From contig NZ_JAAORJ010000004.1 in assembly GCF_017696315.1 (NCBI RefSeq), positions 382,519-446,518 on the forward strand: DNA of 64,000 nucleotides, given 5' to 3'. The stretch's first letter is position 1. Each line of letters starts with the position of its first letter. This document shows, piece by piece, positions 40,747 through 51,907 of this stretch. The stretch comes from Prochlorococcus marinus XMU1412 (GTDB lineage: Bacteria > Cyanobacteriota > Cyanobacteriia > PCC-6307 > Cyanobiaceae). The notes under the pieces were generated by a model that searched no databases, had not been told where the DNA came from, and saw nothing but the letters and a program-made list of their open reading frames with translations. The translations under genes and the position numbers were made by a program.

Positions 40747-41064
40747 TTAATCCTCTTTCTCAATTGAACTAGAAATTCCTTTAGATTTTAATGATTCTGA
40801 GTAGAATTCTGCTGGCTCTAAATCACAAACAATTACTAAACCCACACCCGTATTGTGTGCTTCAAGCATTATGGCGATAGCATCTTGTTCACTTAATTGC
40901 GGGACAACTTCTCTCAGTGAAATAGTGACATACTCCATAGAATTAACTGGATCATTATGAAGTAAAACCTTATATTTTGGAGATTTATTTTTTAATTCAA
41001 CAGGTTTCTTTTCAATCACTGCTGAATTATTATTTCCACTTTGTTCTAACTTTATTGATGGCAT
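40747..41064 (-). CDS. clpS: ATP-dependent Clp protease adaptor ClpS
   Basis: ClpS delivers N-degron proteins to ClpC/ClpP. The 105-residue protein has the core YKVLLHNDPVNSMEYVTISL, including the NDP binding-pocket residues, and the EAHNTGVGLVIVC block. A flexible N-terminal region of about 30 residues precedes it. It lies 32 bp downstream of dapL on the same strand. Confidence 0.95.
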   Translation of the reverse strand: MPSIKLEQSGNNNSAVIEKKPVELKNKSPKYKVLLHNDPVNSMEYVTISLREVVPQLSEQDAIAIMLEAHNTGVGLVIVCDLEPAEFYSESLKSKGISSSIEKED

Positions 41065-41096
41065 TAAATTTATTAGAGTACAAATTTTAATAATAA

Positions 41097-42323
41097 TTAT
41101 ATATCAATTATTCTTTCCATTGCATCGAGAACGTTTGATCTTGAGTTAAATGCTGACAAGCGAAAATAACCCTCTCCTGCCAATCCAAATCCGCTCCCAG
41201 GTGTTCCCACTACACTAACTTTTTGAAGAAGGAAATCAAAAAAGTCCCAAGATGTCATTTGATCTGGAACTTTAATCCAGATATAAGGTGCATTTTCCCC
41301 ACCATAAACTTTATATCCTGAATTCTGAAGTTTATTTTTCATTATTTTTGCATTTTCCATATAAAAATCAATTAAACTTCTCACCTGTGTCTTCCCTTCA
41401 ATAGAATAGACTGCCTCTGCTCCTTTCTGAACAATATAACTTACTCCATTGAACTTTGTAGATTGTCGCCTATTCCAAAGAGGCCATAACGCTATTTCCT
41501 CATTTGTTGAGCTAAATCCTTTGAGATTTTTAGGTATTACTGTAAAAGCACATCTAACTCCAGTGAATCCTGCATTCTTTGAAAAAGATCTAAATTCAAT
41601 AGCACAATCCTTTGCTCCCTCAATCTCATATATTGAATGTGGAATATCATTATCTTGAATAAATGCTTCATAAGCTGCATCAAAAAGTATTAGAGATTTG
41701 TTTTGAAGAGCATAGTCAACCCACTTTTTCAAGTCTGCTTTATTAATAGTTGCTCCAGTCGGATTATTAGGAAAACAAAGATATAAAATATCAACTTTTT
41801 TTTCAGGTAGTTCTGGCAGAAAGTTATTCCCCTCGTTTATTGCAAGGTATGTCAATCCTTGATAAGTACCATTTTCAAGAGAATCACCAGTTCTGCCTGT
41901 CATAACGTTACTATCTACATAAACTGGGTAAACAGGATCTGTTACAGCAATTGAATTATCTTTGCCAAGAATATCTAAAATATTACTACTATCGCATTTA
42001 GAACCATCAGAAACAAAGATTTCGTCAGGTGTAATTTGACAGCCTCTCGAAATAAAATCATGCTCAGCTATTTTTTCTCTGAGCCAAGAATAACCTTGTT
42101 CTGGTCCATAACCTCTAAAACCATCTGTTGTTCCCATTTCATCTAAAGCTTTACCCATAGCCTCTATACATGCTCTAGGTAATGGTTCTGTAACATCTCC
42201 AATACCAAGCTTAATAATTTCAGCACTCTTATTTGATTGAGAATATGTTTTTACCCTTTTAGCAATTTCAGGGAATAAATAGCCTGCTTTGAGTTTTAAA
42301 TAATTTTCGTTTACTTGAACCAC
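41097..42323 (-). CDS. dapL: LL-diaminopimelate aminotransferase
   Basis: DapL converts tetrahydrodipicolinate directly to LL-diaminopimelate with glutamate as amino donor, a shortcut in lysine and peptidoglycan synthesis found in cyanobacteria, plants and Chlamydia. The 408-residue PLP protein starts [20 protein letters not shown]. It has the fold-type I features [13 protein letters not shown] and [15 protein letters not shown], with the Schiff-base Lys. The 297-bp gap upstream is shared with the divergent rne. Confidence 0.95.
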   Translation of the reverse strand: MVQVNENYLKLKAGYLFPEIAKRVKTYSQSNKSAEIIKLGIGDVTEPLPRACIEAMGKALDEMGTTDGFRGYGPEQGYSWLREKIAEHDFISRGCQITPDEIFVSDGSKCDSSNILDILGKDNSIAVTDPVYPVYVDSNVMTGRTGDSLENGTYQGLTYLAINEGNNFLPELPEKKVDILYLCFPNNPTGATINKADLKKWVDYALQNKSLILFDAAYEAFIQDNDIPHSIYEIEGAKDCAIEFRSFSKNAGFTGVRCAFTVIPKNLKGFSSTNEEIALWPLWNRRQSTKFNGVSYIVQKGAEAVYSIEGKTQVRSLIDFYMENAKIMKNKLQNSGYKVYGGENAPYIWIKVPDQMTSWDFFDFLLQKVSVVGTPGSGFGLAGEGYFRLSAFNSRSNVLDAMERIIDI

Positions 42324-42620
42324 TTTAGATAAAAAATTTCACCAATATTAGAATAATGTATCAACGTGCTTTAGTGGTGATTAGATGTTAAAATTATTTT
42401 GGTTATGATTAATTTCAGATATTATCATAGCTATGAATTCAATTTCAATTAGTTTGAAAATCGTTTAAAGCTTTATAAATAGCAGAATTTAATCACTATT
42501 AACTTTATTAATTTTAAAAAGTAAAAAATAAAGGCTATAAAAACTCTCTTTATTAAAAGATAAAACCTAATTCTTTAATTTAGATGATTTTCAAAATCCA
42601 AATCATTCAGAATCAACTAT
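42324..42620. promoter_or_regulatory. Divergent dapL-rne region with a likely rne leader
   Basis: This AT-rich, 297-bp gap precedes rne on the plus strand and dapL on the minus strand. Near the rne start, ATGATTT (42584-42590) and AAATCAT (42600-42606) form a 7-bp inverted repeat that could make a hairpin over the leader. RNase E genes are often autoregulated through the 5' leader, and in Prochlorococcus an alternative rne transcript start has been linked to phage infection. No coding frame is evident. Confidence 0.45.
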
Positions 42621-44447
42621 ATGTCTCAGCAAATTATCATCGCTGAGCAGGCTCGAATAGCAGCACTACTCACAGATGATCGAGTTGATGAATTAATCGT
42701 CGCACAAGGTCAATATCAAATTGGCGATATTTTTTTAGGAACAGTTGAAAATGTTCTCCCTGGCATTGATGCCGCTTTCATAAATATTGGTGAAAGTGAG
42801 AAAAATGGATTTATCCATGTTTCAGATTTAGGTCCACTAAGACTCAAAAAAGGGGCTTTTGGAATAACTGAATTACTAGAACCAAACCAAAAAGTTCTAG
42901 TTCAGGTAATAAAGGAACCCACAGGATCTAAAGGTCCCAGACTAACCGGAAGCATATCAATCCCTGGAAAATACTTGATATTACAGCCATATGGCCAAGG
43001 AGTAAATATTTCAAGAAAAATAAATACAGAAACAGAACGAAGCCGTTTGAAGGCTCTTGGGGTTTTAATAAAACCACCCAGCACAGGCTTGTTATTTAGA
43101 ACAGAGGCTGAAAAAATAAAAGAAGAACTTCTAATTGAAGATTTAGAACAATTAATTCAACAATGGGAAAATGTACTAAAAGTTTCTGAAGCTTCTAATC
43201 CGCCAAATTTGATAAAAAGAGATGATGATTTCTCTCTTAAAATCCTAAGAGATTATATTAAAGAATCAACTAAAAGCATAATTATTGATAATAAATTTTC
43301 AGTTGCAAGGGCAAAAGATTTTTTAATAAATTATGAATCTGATATAGATATTGAATTTCACGATAACAGTTTAAACCAACATATTTTCGAGAAGTACGAA
43401 ATAAAGAAAACAATTCAAAAAGCTCTCCAGCCGAGAGTAGATCTTCCTTCGGGAGGTTATATCATTATAGAACCTACTGAAGCTTTAACAGTAATCGATG
43501 TAAACTCTGGATCATTTACAAGATCCGCGAATTCAAGGCAAACCGTTTTGTGGACAAACTGCGAAGCAGCAGTTGAAATCTCAAGACAAATGAAACTAAG
43601 AAATATTGGTGGAGTTATAGTAATAGATTTTATTGATATGGAATCTAGAAGAGATCAATTTCAGTTACTTGAGCATTTTACCTCAGCAATAAAAGATGAT
43701 TCTGCTAGGCCTCAAATAGCTCAGCTAACTGAATTAGGCTTAGTAGAATTAACCAGAAAAAGACAAGGTCAAAATATATATGAATTATTCGGTAAAAAAT
43801 GTTCTACATGCGATGGTACCGGACATGTAGAAAATATTTTAAATCACGAAATTTCTAACTTCAAAATTAAAAATATTGAAAATAAATCTAATCAATCAAA
43901 CAATCTAAAAGCTATAGATACAGATACATATCAATCAACTGATGAGCAGGAAAAAATAATTGACAAGGAATTAATTAACTCCAAAGATCTAATTAAAGAT
44001 AATTCTTCTAATAAAAAAGAAAAAGAGAATGATAATGATAATTTGAACCAATCAAATTCAAAAGAAAAAAATATAATAACAGTTGATCTTACAAATGAAG
44101 AAAAAATTGTTTTCAGTCAATTAGGTATTAACCCACTTATAAAGTTAGGTAAAGAATATCTCACCAGCAATAATTTTGTACGTTTAAAAGAAAGTAATAA
44201 AGAAACGGAAAAACCCTTAGATAATAAAAAAACAAAAGCAAAACAAATTAAAAAAATCTCAAATTTGGGAGAAGATAATATTCAAATTAAAATTGAAGCA
44301 AATGCAAATTCTAAAGATAAATCAACAAATAAAACTAATGAAAATAATGAAGTTGTATTTACAGATAAAAAGGACGAAGTTGAACTTACAGATGAGATAA
44401 ACAATGCAAGAAAAAAAAGAAGAAGATCTTCAGCAAGCATTGAATAA
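42621..44447 (+). CDS. rne: Ribonuclease E/G
   Basis: RNase E makes single-strand cuts that start mRNA decay and process rRNA. The 608-residue cyanobacterial form has an N-terminal S1 domain ([20 protein letters not shown] onward) and a catalytic domain with VIDVNSGSF and [11 protein letters not shown]. The Zn-link motif [10 protein letters not shown] lies near residue 394. The C-terminal part (about 410-600) is highly charged and probably disordered; it ends in a run of Arg/Lys. It overlaps rnhB by 44 bp. Confidence 0.95.
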   Translation: MSQQIIIAEQARIAALLTDDRVDELIVAQGQYQIGDIFLGTVENVLPGIDAAFINIGESEKNGFIHVSDLGPLRLKKGAFGITELLEPNQKVLVQVIKEPTGSKGPRLTGSISIPGKYLILQPYGQGVNISRKINTETERSRLKALGVLIKPPSTGLLFRTEAEKIKEELLIEDLEQLIQQWENVLKVSEASNPPNLIKRDDDFSLKILRDYIKESTKSIIIDNKFSVARAKDFLINYESDIDIEFHDNSLNQHIFEKYEIKKTIQKALQPRVDLPSGGYIIIEPTEALTVIDVNSGSFTRSANSRQTVLWTNCEAAVEISRQMKLRNIGGVIVIDFIDMESRRDQFQLLEHFTSAIKDDSARPQIAQLTELGLVELTRKRQGQNIYELFGKKCSTCDGTGHVENILNHEISNFKIKNIENKSNQSNNLKAIDTDTYQSTDEQEKIIDKELINSKDLIKDNSSNKKEKENDNDNLNQSNSKEKNIITVDLTNEEKIVFSQLGINPLIKLGKEYLTSNNFVRLKESNKETEKPLDNKKTKAKQIKKISNLGEDNIQIKIEANANSKDKSTNKTNENNEVVFTDKKDEVELTDEINNARKKRRRSSASIE

Positions 44448-45021
44448 AGTATTCGAAGTTGGAATAGACGAAGTTGGACGGGGAGCAATTTTTGGTCCAG
44501 TTTTTGCAGCAGCTGTAGTATTAACTGAAAAAAATAAATCCATCTTAAAACAATTTGGAGTAACAGATAGTAAAAAACTAACTCCCAAAAAAAGAAAATT
44601 ACTTTTACCAAAAATTTTATTACTCTCTTCAGATTATGGAATTGGGCAATCTTCGGCCAGAGAAATAGATAAGTTAGGTATCAGGAGTGCGACAGAACTT
44701 TCAATGATAAGAGCTTTAAAAAAATTAAAAGAAAAGCCATCTGAATTAATAATTGATGGTCCCTTATTATTGAGGCCATGGGACGGAATTCAAAGAAACA
44801 TAATATCTGGAGACGCAAAGTTTATCTCGATAGCTTCAGCAAGCATAGTTGCCAAAGTTTCTCGCGACAATCTAATGGAGAGGTTAGAAAAAAACTACTC
44901 AGGATACTTGATATTCAAAAATAAAGGTTATGGAACCAGAGAGCATCTTTCATTAATAAAAAAAAATGGAATAACTAAACTTCATAGGAAAAGCTTTTTA
45001 AAGAAATCAAATCTTATTTAA
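44404..45021 (+). CDS. rnhB: Ribonuclease HII
   Basis: RNase HII removes RNA from RNA-DNA hybrids and single ribonucleotides in DNA. The 205-residue protein has the catalytic GIDEVGRG (Asp22, Glu23), IIDGP and [14 protein letters not shown] motifs. The ATG at 44404 lies inside rne; a TTG at 44440 that overlaps the rne stop is an alternative. Either way it is translationally coupled to rne. The 3' end overlaps the minus-strand DUF1997 gene by 15 bp. Confidence 0.94.
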   Translation: MQEKKEEDLQQALNKVFEVGIDEVGRGAIFGPVFAAAVVLTEKNKSILKQFGVTDSKKLTPKKRKLLLPKILLLSSDYGIGQSSAREIDKLGIRSATELSMIRALKKLKEKPSELIIDGPLLLRPWDGIQRNIISGDAKFISIASASIVAKVSRDNLMERLEKNYSGYLIFKNKGYGTREHLSLIKKNGITKLHRKSFLKKSNLI

Positions 45022-45525
45022 TTCACACCAATCTAAAAAATCTTTCACGAGTTGCTGTTGAACCCTTGACTTTATACCCAACAGAATCCCATTTAATACC
45101 GAATGACCAGTAGATTCCAAAATTTTCCTTGGTACCAGCTTCAGTAGAGGGGGTTGGCTTACAGATACTCCAAGGAGCGCCTCACCTTCTAAACCAATAT
45201 CAGTTGCTTCCAAATTCGCTTTCAAAATAAGATTAAAATCATCTATCATCCCCAAACCATCCAATGTACTTTCAAGGGCACTCATTTTTAAAATTCCATC
45301 TTTATTTTCTACCGCAATTGAGACAACAGGGTTAATATCTAATTGAAAAACCTTAAAACTTGTTACTGTATACTTATATCTACCTACCCCTTCTGCTACT
45401 AATTTTTTGGAGTCTAGCATTGCTCCAACAACTCTTTCTTCTTCCAAAAGATATTTAGAAAGATATTCTTTATTACGTGTTACAGAAAGCTTGAGTTTCT
45501 GTTTAGCATCAAAAGACAATAACAT
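45007..45525 (-). CDS. DUF1997 family protein
   Basis: This 172-residue protein is likely of the DUF1997 family of cyanobacteria and plastids. It has alternating strands, no membrane segment, and the typical ending with [19 protein letters not shown] and LDWCEL. Function is unknown. The start is divergent from pheA with 49 bp between. Its stop codon lies inside the rnhB end. Confidence 0.78.
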   Translation of the reverse strand: MLLSFDAKQKLKLSVTRNKEYLSKYLLEEERVVGAMLDSKKLVAEGVGRYKYTVTSFKVFQLDINPVVSIAVENKDGILKMSALESTLDGLGMIDDFNLILKANLEATDIGLEGEALLGVSVSQPPLLKLVPRKILESTGHSVLNGILLGIKSRVQQQLVKDFLDWCELNKI

Positions 45526-45574
45526 TTTCTATATTCCTCCAATGCTTATTTGATCTCTTTTTTTACAATTAATC

Positions 45575-46420
45575 ATGCGCAAACAAGTTGCATATTTAGG
45601 TCCTCAAGGAACATACGCAGAAAAAGCAGCCCATATATTATCAAAGCTTGCCAATTTTCAGACACCTATATTTGTACCATGTAATGGGTTACATTCGGTC
45701 ATTAAATCAATAGCCTACAACAATTGTGATGCTGCTGTAGTCCCTATAGAGAATTCTGTAGAAGGTGGAGTTACAGCTACTCTGGATGCCCTTTGGAAAT
45801 TCCCTGAAATTTTTATAAATAAAGCAATTGTTTTACCTATAAAACATGCATTAATTAGTGATGGAGAACTTTCAAACATTTCAGAAGTATTATCTCATCC
45901 TCAAGCATTAGCTCAATGTTCAGAATGGTTATCTGATAATCTTCCAAATGCAATTCCTCTCCCAACAAATTCAACATCAGAAGCTGTCAATATGATCAAG
46001 GGGAGCAAATTCAGAGCTGCTATCGGTTCAAAATCATTAATTCAAATTGAAGGACTTAAAGAATTAGCCTTTCCTATTAATGATGTTCCAGGAAATTGCA
46101 CTAGATTTGTTTTATTGAGCAAGGAATCAAGTTCAAATTTAGCTAATATTGCCAGTTTTGCTTTCTCATTAATTTCAAATAAACCAGGTGCTTTGCTTAA
46201 AGCTATAAATTATATTGCAGATTTTGGATTTAATATGAGCAAAATTGAATCTAGACCTTCAAAAAGAGAATTAGGTGAATATATAATTTATGTTGATTTA
46301 GAAATCAATGATCAAAATAATATTAAAAATTTACTTGAATTAAAAAATAAGTTAAAGCCACTTTGTAAGAATTTTGTAGACTTTGGAAATTATCTTTCTG
46401 AAAATATTGAACTAGATTAA
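45575..46420 (+). CDS. pheA: Prephenate dehydratase
   Basis: This monofunctional prephenate dehydratase (281 residues) converts prephenate to phenylpyruvate in phenylalanine synthesis. VAYLGPQGTYAEKAA begins the catalytic domain, followed by VVPIENSVEGGV and the catalytic-threonine motif NCTRFVLL. A C-terminal ACT domain (KPGALLKAINYI and MSKIESRP) allows phenylalanine feedback inhibition. There is no fused chorismate mutase. It ends 1 bp before the convergent methyltransferase gene. Confidence 0.95.
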   Translation: MRKQVAYLGPQGTYAEKAAHILSKLANFQTPIFVPCNGLHSVIKSIAYNNCDAAVVPIENSVEGGVTATLDALWKFPEIFINKAIVLPIKHALISDGELSNISEVLSHPQALAQCSEWLSDNLPNAIPLPTNSTSEAVNMIKGSKFRAAIGSKSLIQIEGLKELAFPINDVPGNCTRFVLLSKESSSNLANIASFAFSLISNKPGALLKAINYIADFGFNMSKIESRPSKRELGEYIIYVDLEINDQNNIKNLLELKNKLKPLCKNFVDFGNYLSENIELD

Positions 46421-46421
46421 T

Positions 46422-47357
46422 TTACCCTCTACATTTATAAACTCCAAACTCCATTAAACCTTTTCTAAATGCCCAATTCATGAGAAGTATTGTTGGAATC
46501 TCTCTAAGCGACTTAACTATCGCAAATGGGCCAAGTGACAAAATTACAAAGGGCCTTCGAATGCCTTCAAAAATGGAGTCGTACCATGAAGGATTTGTAT
46601 AGGAATTCCAATTTTCAGAAATAACTCTTCCTGAACTATTTTCGTTAGTGCTAAGAATGTTACTAAATTCGTTAATGCTAATAAAATTAGGATGTACCCA
46701 TTGTTCAAGTAATTGATTGAGAACTAACTTTTCAAAAAATGATGGGGGGTATGCCCTAAGGTCTCTTGAGTTCCAATCAGCCAGCGCGAAAAACCCTCCA
46801 GGTCTTAGAGTTCTCAGCATTTCATCTGCAAACCTTGTTTTATCATTCATGTGTGCACCAGCCTCAACACTCCAGACGGCATCAAATGAACCATCTTCAA
46901 ATTTTAAATCCAAAGCATCCATAACTTGGAAGTTGCAATTTAGCCCATTAGGAGTAAGTTCTCTTGCTCTTTTAACTTGAGCCTGACTAATTGTAATGCC
47001 AGTGACATTAAACCCATAATATTCTGCAAGAATCCTAGAACTTCCCCCTATTCCACAACCTACATCAAGAATCCTTGATCCCTGGGGTAATTTATCTAAA
47101 CCAGTCCATTTGACTAATTCATGAACAAACTGAACTTTAGCCTTTCTAAAATCAATATTTTTTTTCCCTGAGGGATAAAAACCCAAATGTATATGTTCTC
47201 CCCATAATCTCTCAAGTAATTTATCCTGAGTCCAAGCATCATATGCAGAAGCTACTGTACCGGAAGAAATATATTTTCTAGCATTATTGCTCCATATTAT
47301 CGATAGGACTATAAAGAATAAAACTATTAAAAAAAAAGGGAATAATAATTCAAACAT
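46422..47357 (-). CDS. 2-methyl-6-phytyl-benzoquinol (MPBQ) methyltransferase
   Basis: This 311-residue SAM methyltransferase strongly resembles cyanobacterial Sll0418. That enzyme methylates MPBQ in tocopherol and MSBQ in plastoquinone synthesis. A single transmembrane helix (about 5-24) anchors it. SAM motif I is ILDVGCGIGGSSRIL, with ITISQAQVKRARELTP and VWSVEAGAHM following. Its ATG comes directly after the Lon-N gene's stop with no spacer. Confidence 0.88.
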   Translation of the reverse strand: MFELLFPFFLIVLFFIVLSIIWSNNARKYISSGTVASAYDAWTQDKLLERLWGEHIHLGFYPSGKKNIDFRKAKVQFVHELVKWTGLDKLPQGSRILDVGCGIGGSSRILAEYYGFNVTGITISQAQVKRARELTPNGLNCNFQVMDALDLKFEDGSFDAVWSVEAGAHMNDKTRFADEMLRTLRPGGFFALADWNSRDLRAYPPSFFEKLVLNQLLEQWVHPNFISINEFSNILSTNENSSGRVISENWNSYTNPSWYDSIFEGIRRPFVILSLGPFAIVKSLREIPTILLMNWAFRKGLMEFGVYKCRG

Positions 47358-48014
47358 TTAATTTTCTTTTATATCTGGAAAACTCTCTTTCAATGCTGTT
47401 CTTGCTGCAAGTTGTTTTCTTGTATGATCAAGCATTTCATATTCTCTTTGCAGACGGGTATAAGTATTTCTCTCTTCAAGAAGTCTTTGCTGTTCTTCCG
47501 CAACAGGGCCTCCCAAATGAGCTCCTATCCAAAATGATAAATCCATTGGGTTTTCAGGTAATTTATCAGGTAGATTTTTATTTGTATTAGTCAATTTACT
47601 CGTTAAATTAATAACATCACTAAGTGCTTCTTTAACTGAATCTTTTAGAGAATCTAATTTTTGAAAGTCATCAATATTATCATCACTAATCCAACTAACC
47701 ATTGCAGAACAAAATGGAGTTGAACGGGTAATTTCTAAGACTTGAAATCTTTGTTGGCCAAGAGTGATAATATTACTTCTCCCATCCTCGGCAGTTTGAT
47801 GTTTTAAAATTTGTGCGCAACATCCAACGTTAGCCATACTTTTGGTTGTTGGATCCCACTTAATCACTCCAAACATAGAATCACTCTCAAGGACAGATTG
47901 GAGCATAATCCTGTATCTAGATTCAAAAATATGTAAAGGCAATACTTCTTGAGGAAAAAGGACTACCTCCGGCAAAGGAAATAAAGGTAATTCCCTTACA
48001 GAGAGTTCTCCCAT
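47358..48014 (-). CDS. Lon substrate-binding (LAN) domain protein
   Basis: This 218-residue protein contains only the N-terminal substrate-binding domain of Lon protease, without ATPase or protease parts. The family start ELPLFPLPEVVLFPQEVLPLHIFE and GVIKWDP-like block are clear. The last about 60 residues are helical and charged. Such stand-alone proteins are common in cyanobacteria and may bind unfolded proteins. It runs straight into the MPBQ methyltransferase gene with no gap. Confidence 0.88.
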   Translation of the reverse strand: MGELSVRELPLFPLPEVVLFPQEVLPLHIFESRYRIMLQSVLESDSMFGVIKWDPTTKSMANVGCCAQILKHQTAEDGRSNIITLGQQRFQVLEITRSTPFCSAMVSWISDDNIDDFQKLDSLKDSVKEALSDVINLTSKLTNTNKNLPDKLPENPMDLSFWIGAHLGGPVAEEQQRLLEERNTYTRLQREYEMLDHTRKQLAARTALKESFPDIKEN

Positions 48015-48069
48015 TTAAACCTCATTACATATTTTTATACTAATCAATTTAGGGCAATTTCGGGATTTA

Positions 48070-48390
48070 TTAAAGTTTAACTTCTATATCTACACCACTA
48101 GGGAGATCTAGTTTCATTAAAGCATCAATAGTTTTTGCAGAAGGACTGTAAATATCTATTATCCTTCTATGTGTTCTTGTTTCAAAATGCTCTCTAGAAT
48201 CTTTATCGACATGTGGTGATCTTAATACACAATAAATCTTCCTTTTTGTAGGTAAAGGTATTGGACCTATTGCTGAGGCAGAGGTAGTATCAGCAGTTTG
48301 GATTATTTTGTCGCAAGATAAATCGAGCATTCTTCTATCAAATGCTTTGAGTCTTATTCTTATTTTTTGTTGTGCAATTGAAGCAGTCAT
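48070..48390 (-). CDS. rpsJ: 30S ribosomal protein S10
   Basis: S10 is part of the 30S head and, with NusB, takes part in antitermination. The 106-residue protein has [14 protein letters not shown] and [24 protein letters not shown], which are highly conserved. It is the last gene of the cyanobacterial str operon rpsL-rpsG-fusA-tuf-rpsJ, 100 bp after tuf with a hairpin between. Confidence 0.97.
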   Translation of the reverse strand: MTASIAQQKIRIRLKAFDRRMLDLSCDKIIQTADTTSASAIGPIPLPTKRKIYCVLRSPHVDKDSREHFETRTHRRIIDIYSPSAKTIDALMKLDLPSGVDIEVKL

Positions 48391-48411
48391 AGTTTTAAAT
48401 AACTCTTAGTA

Positions 48412-48437
48412 AAGGGTCATTAATTAAAATGACCCTT
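48412..48437 (-). terminator. Intergenic hairpin between tuf and rpsJ
   Basis: Perfect 10-bp arms AAGGGTCATT and AATGACCCTT enclose a 6-base loop. On the coding (minus) strand it lies 53 bases after the tuf stop. No strong T-run follows, so it may be an attenuator or an mRNA processing/stability element rather than a full terminator. Confidence 0.6.
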
Positions 48438-48490
48438 ATCCATAAACCTATATTAGATGATTGAGGTTAAATTTTAAAAATTCAAATTTA

Positions 48491-49690
48491 TTATTTGAGA
48501 ATTTTAGAAACAACTCCAGCACCGATAGTACGTCCACCTTCACGTATGGCGAATCGCATACCTTGTTCAATAGCTACTGGACAAATTAATTCTCCAGTCA
48601 TCTTAATTCTGTCTCCTGGCATAACCATTTCAACATTAGAGCCATCATCTGAGGTAAATGCGGTTATTTGGCCCGTCACATCAGTTGTTCTGATGTAGAA
48701 CTGAGGTCTATATCCTGCAAAGAAAGGAGTATGTCTTCCACCCTCTTCTTTTTTGAGAACATAAACTTCTCCTTCAAACTGAGTATGAGGTGTAATAGAT
48801 CCTTTCTTCACAAGAACCATTCCTCTCTCAATATCTTCTTTCTGGACACCTCGTAAAAGTAAGCCAACATTATCGCCGGCCATACCTTCGTCAAGAAGTT
48901 TTCGGAACATTTCAACTCCAGTAACAGTTGTTACTCTTGTATCTCTTATTCCAACTATTTCTACTTCTTCTCCAACCTTAACTTTACCTCTTTCAATTCT
49001 TCCAGTAGCAACAGTTCCTCTACCAGTAATTGAGAAAACGTCTTCAACTGCCATTAAGAATGGTTTATCAACTTCTCTTTCTGGTTCGGGAATGCTGGCA
49101 TCAACTGCTTTCATTAATTCTTCAATCTTTGATTCCCAAGTAGAATCACCTTCGAGAGCTTTTAAACCTGAAACTTGAACTATAGGAATGTCATCTCCTG
49201 GGAAGTCATAACTATCTAACAGTTCCCTAATTTCCATTTCGACAAGTTCAATGATTTCTTCATCATCGACCATATCGCACTTATTGAGAGCAACTACAAG
49301 AGCAGGAACTCCAACCTGTTTAGCTAAAAGAATATGCTCTTTTGTTTGAGCCATAGGACCATCTGTAGCTGCGCAAACTAGAATAGCTCCATCCATCTGA
49401 GCGGCCCCTGTGATCATGTTTTTCACATAATCAGCATGTCCTGGGCAATCGACATGAGCATAATGTCTGCCTTCAGTTTCATATTCAACATGAGCTGTAT
49501 TAATGGTAATGCCACGCTCTCTTTCTTCAGGAGCACCATCAATGTCTCCATAGTCTTGAGCTTGAGCTTGACCTTTTTTAGCTAATACATTTGTAATAGC
49601 AGCTGTTAGTGTTGTTTTTCCATGATCAACATGGCCAATAGTACCTATGTTGACATGTGGTTTGTTTCTTTCGAACTTCTCGCGAGCCAT
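48491..49690 (-). CDS. tuf: Elongation factor Tu
   Basis: EF-Tu carries aminoacyl-tRNA to the ribosome. The 399-residue protein has [10 protein letters not shown], the DCPGH motif, NKCDMVDD and the two beta-barrel domains. It keeps a normal effector region ([13 protein letters not shown]). It follows fusA by 45 bp on the same strand. Confidence 0.99.
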   Translation of the reverse strand: MAREKFERNKPHVNIGTIGHVDHGKTTLTAAITNVLAKKGQAQAQDYGDIDGAPEERERGITINTAHVEYETEGRHYAHVDCPGHADYVKNMITGAAQMDGAILVCAATDGPMAQTKEHILLAKQVGVPALVVALNKCDMVDDEEIIELVEMEIRELLDSYDFPGDDIPIVQVSGLKALEGDSTWESKIEELMKAVDASIPEPEREVDKPFLMAVEDVFSITGRGTVATGRIERGKVKVGEEVEIVGIRDTRVTTVTGVEMFRKLLDEGMAGDNVGLLLRGVQKEDIERGMVLVKKGSITPHTQFEGEVYVLKKEEGGRHTPFFAGYRPQFYIRTTDVTGQITAFTSDDGSNVEMVMPGDRIKMTGELICPVAIEQGMRFAIREGGRTIGAGVVSKILK

Positions 49691-49735
49691 TTTGAATTAA
49701 AGAATCGAGGGTTTAAGAGTGTTTTAGTTTAGAGA

Positions 49736-51811
49736 TCAGGAGTTGCCCTGATTCTTGGAAATGATAGCTTCAGCAACATTACGAGGAACTTCCTCATAAT
49801 TTGCGAACTCCATTGAAAATATACCCCGACCTTGAGTCATCGATCGGAGTTGAGTGGCATAACCGAACATTTCGGCTAAGGGCACTTTGGCCTGTACCTT
49901 AGACAATCCATCATCAACAGATTGTCCTTCTACTTGACCTCTTCTAGAAGAGAGATCACCAATTACAGATCCAAGAAAGTCGTCAGGACTTTCGACCTCA
50001 ACTTTCATCATAGGCTCTAAAAGAACAGGATTGCATTTTTTAACCCCGTCTTTAAAAGCCATGGAACCTGCAATTTTGAAGGCCATTTCAGATGAGTCTA
50101 CATCGTGGAACGAACCATCGACTAGTGTTACTTTTACATCAATGAGTGGATAACCGGCAAGAACACCAGATTCACAGGTCTCTTTCATTCCATTAGATGC
50201 AGGACCAATATACTCTTTTGGTACAGCTCCTCCAACAATTTTGTTTACAAATTCAAAACCTTTACCAACTTCAGCAGGTTCCATTTCAATAATTACATGA
50301 CCATATTGACCTTTACCCCCAGTCTGTCTTGCATATTTACCTTCACCTTTAGAACTAGACCTTATAGTCTCTCTATATGAAACCTGTGGAGCTCCTATAT
50401 TTGCTTCAACTTTAAATTCCCTTAACATTCTGTCAACTAGAATTTCCAGATGCAACTCACCCATACCCGCAATAACAGTTTGATTTGTCTCAGGATCTGT
50501 ACTAACCCTAAAGGTTGGATCCTCTTCAGACAAAGCAGTTAAAGCTTTTGATAATTTTTCCATATCGCCTTTAGTTTTTGGCTCAACAGCTACTGAGATA
50601 ACTGGTTCAGGAATAAACAATGTCTCCAAAACTATTGGATCTTCTGTATTACACAATGTGTCACCAGTTGTTGTGTTCTTAAGACCTAATACAGCTCCTA
50701 AATCCCCAGCCCTCAATTCATCAACCTCCTCTCTTTCATCAGCCTTTAGAATCACCAATCTAGAAATTCTCTCTTTAGCATCCTTAGTAGAATTCATTAC
50801 ATAACTTCCCTTCGAAAGAACACCTGAATACATTCTTACAAAAGTTAATTTCCCATAGGGATCTGACATTACTTTGAATGCTAATGCACTGAAAGGAGCA
50901 TTATCATCAGAAGGTCTAATATCTTCTTTACCACTTGGCAAAACACCTTGTATTGGTTTCACATCAACTGGAGCTGGCAAGTAGTCAACTACAGCGTCTA
51001 ATACAAGTTGGACACCTTTATTCTTAAAAGCTGAACCGCATAATACTGGAACCAATCCGTGTTTTAAAACACCTTCCCTAATACCTTTTTTAAGTTGTTC
51101 TTCAGATAATTCACCAGTTTCTAGAAATATTTCTATTAGCTCTTCATCATTTTCGGCTACACTCTCCATTAACTTAATTCTCCACTCCGCAGCTTCCTCC
51201 TCCATGTCAGATGGAATTGGTGCTTCTTCAATATCAGTACCTAAATCGTTTTTGTAAAGATATGCTTTGTTGGCTACTAAATCAATAATGCCTGATAGAT
51301 CTCCTTCGGCTCCAATAGGTAACTGGATTGGAAGTGCATTTGCCTTTAGTCGATCTTTAATTTGATTATTAACCTTTAAAAAATCCGCCCCAGTTCTATC
51401 CATTTTATTAACAAAAACCATTCTTGGAACAGAATATCTATCTGCTTGGCGCCAAACCGTTTCGGATTGAGGCTGAACTCCACCAACTGCGCAAAATACA
51501 GCTATAACTCCATCCAACACACGCATTGATCTTTCAACTTCAATAGTAAAATCAACGTGTCCAGGAGTATCAATAATATTAATCCTATGGTCTTGCCAAC
51601 TAGTGGATATTGCGGCAGCAGTAATAGTAATTCCTCTTTCTCTTTCTTGATCCATCCAATCTGTTACAGCAGCACCATCATGAACCTCTCCTATCTTATG
51701 AACTACACCTGAATAAAACAAAATTCTTTCAGTTGTTGTTGTTTTACCTGCATCAATATGAGCGGCTATACCTATGTTCCTTACTCGTTCTAGGGGAAAG
51801 TCGCGTGCCAA
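49736..51811 (-). CDS. fusA: Elongation factor G
   Basis: EF-G drives translocation with GTP. The 691-residue protein has [30 protein letters not shown] and NKMDRTGAD, followed by domains II to V. The length is typical. It lies 96 bp after rpsG in the str operon. Confidence 0.98.
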   Translation of the reverse strand: MARDFPLERVRNIGIAAHIDAGKTTTTERILFYSGVVHKIGEVHDGAAVTDWMDQERERGITITAAAISTSWQDHRINIIDTPGHVDFTIEVERSMRVLDGVIAVFCAVGGVQPQSETVWRQADRYSVPRMVFVNKMDRTGADFLKVNNQIKDRLKANALPIQLPIGAEGDLSGIIDLVANKAYLYKNDLGTDIEEAPIPSDMEEEAAEWRIKLMESVAENDEELIEIFLETGELSEEQLKKGIREGVLKHGLVPVLCGSAFKNKGVQLVLDAVVDYLPAPVDVKPIQGVLPSGKEDIRPSDDNAPFSALAFKVMSDPYGKLTFVRMYSGVLSKGSYVMNSTKDAKERISRLVILKADEREEVDELRAGDLGAVLGLKNTTTGDTLCNTEDPIVLETLFIPEPVISVAVEPKTKGDMEKLSKALTALSEEDPTFRVSTDPETNQTVIAGMGELHLEILVDRMLREFKVEANIGAPQVSYRETIRSSSKGEGKYARQTGGKGQYGHVIIEMEPAEVGKGFEFVNKIVGGAVPKEYIGPASNGMKETCESGVLAGYPLIDVKVTLVDGSFHDVDSSEMAFKIAGSMAFKDGVKKCNPVLLEPMMKVEVESPDDFLGSVIGDLSSRRGQVEGQSVDDGLSKVQAKVPLAEMFGYATQLRSMTQGRGIFSMEFANYEEVPRNVAEAIISKNQGNS

Positions 51812-51907
51812 TTTTAAAGCTCCAAATAAAATAATTTTTGATAAGTGTAGTTCACGCTAAAAGCAAACTTTAATAATAATAAACTACTTAAGTACCTTTT
51901 GATGAAA

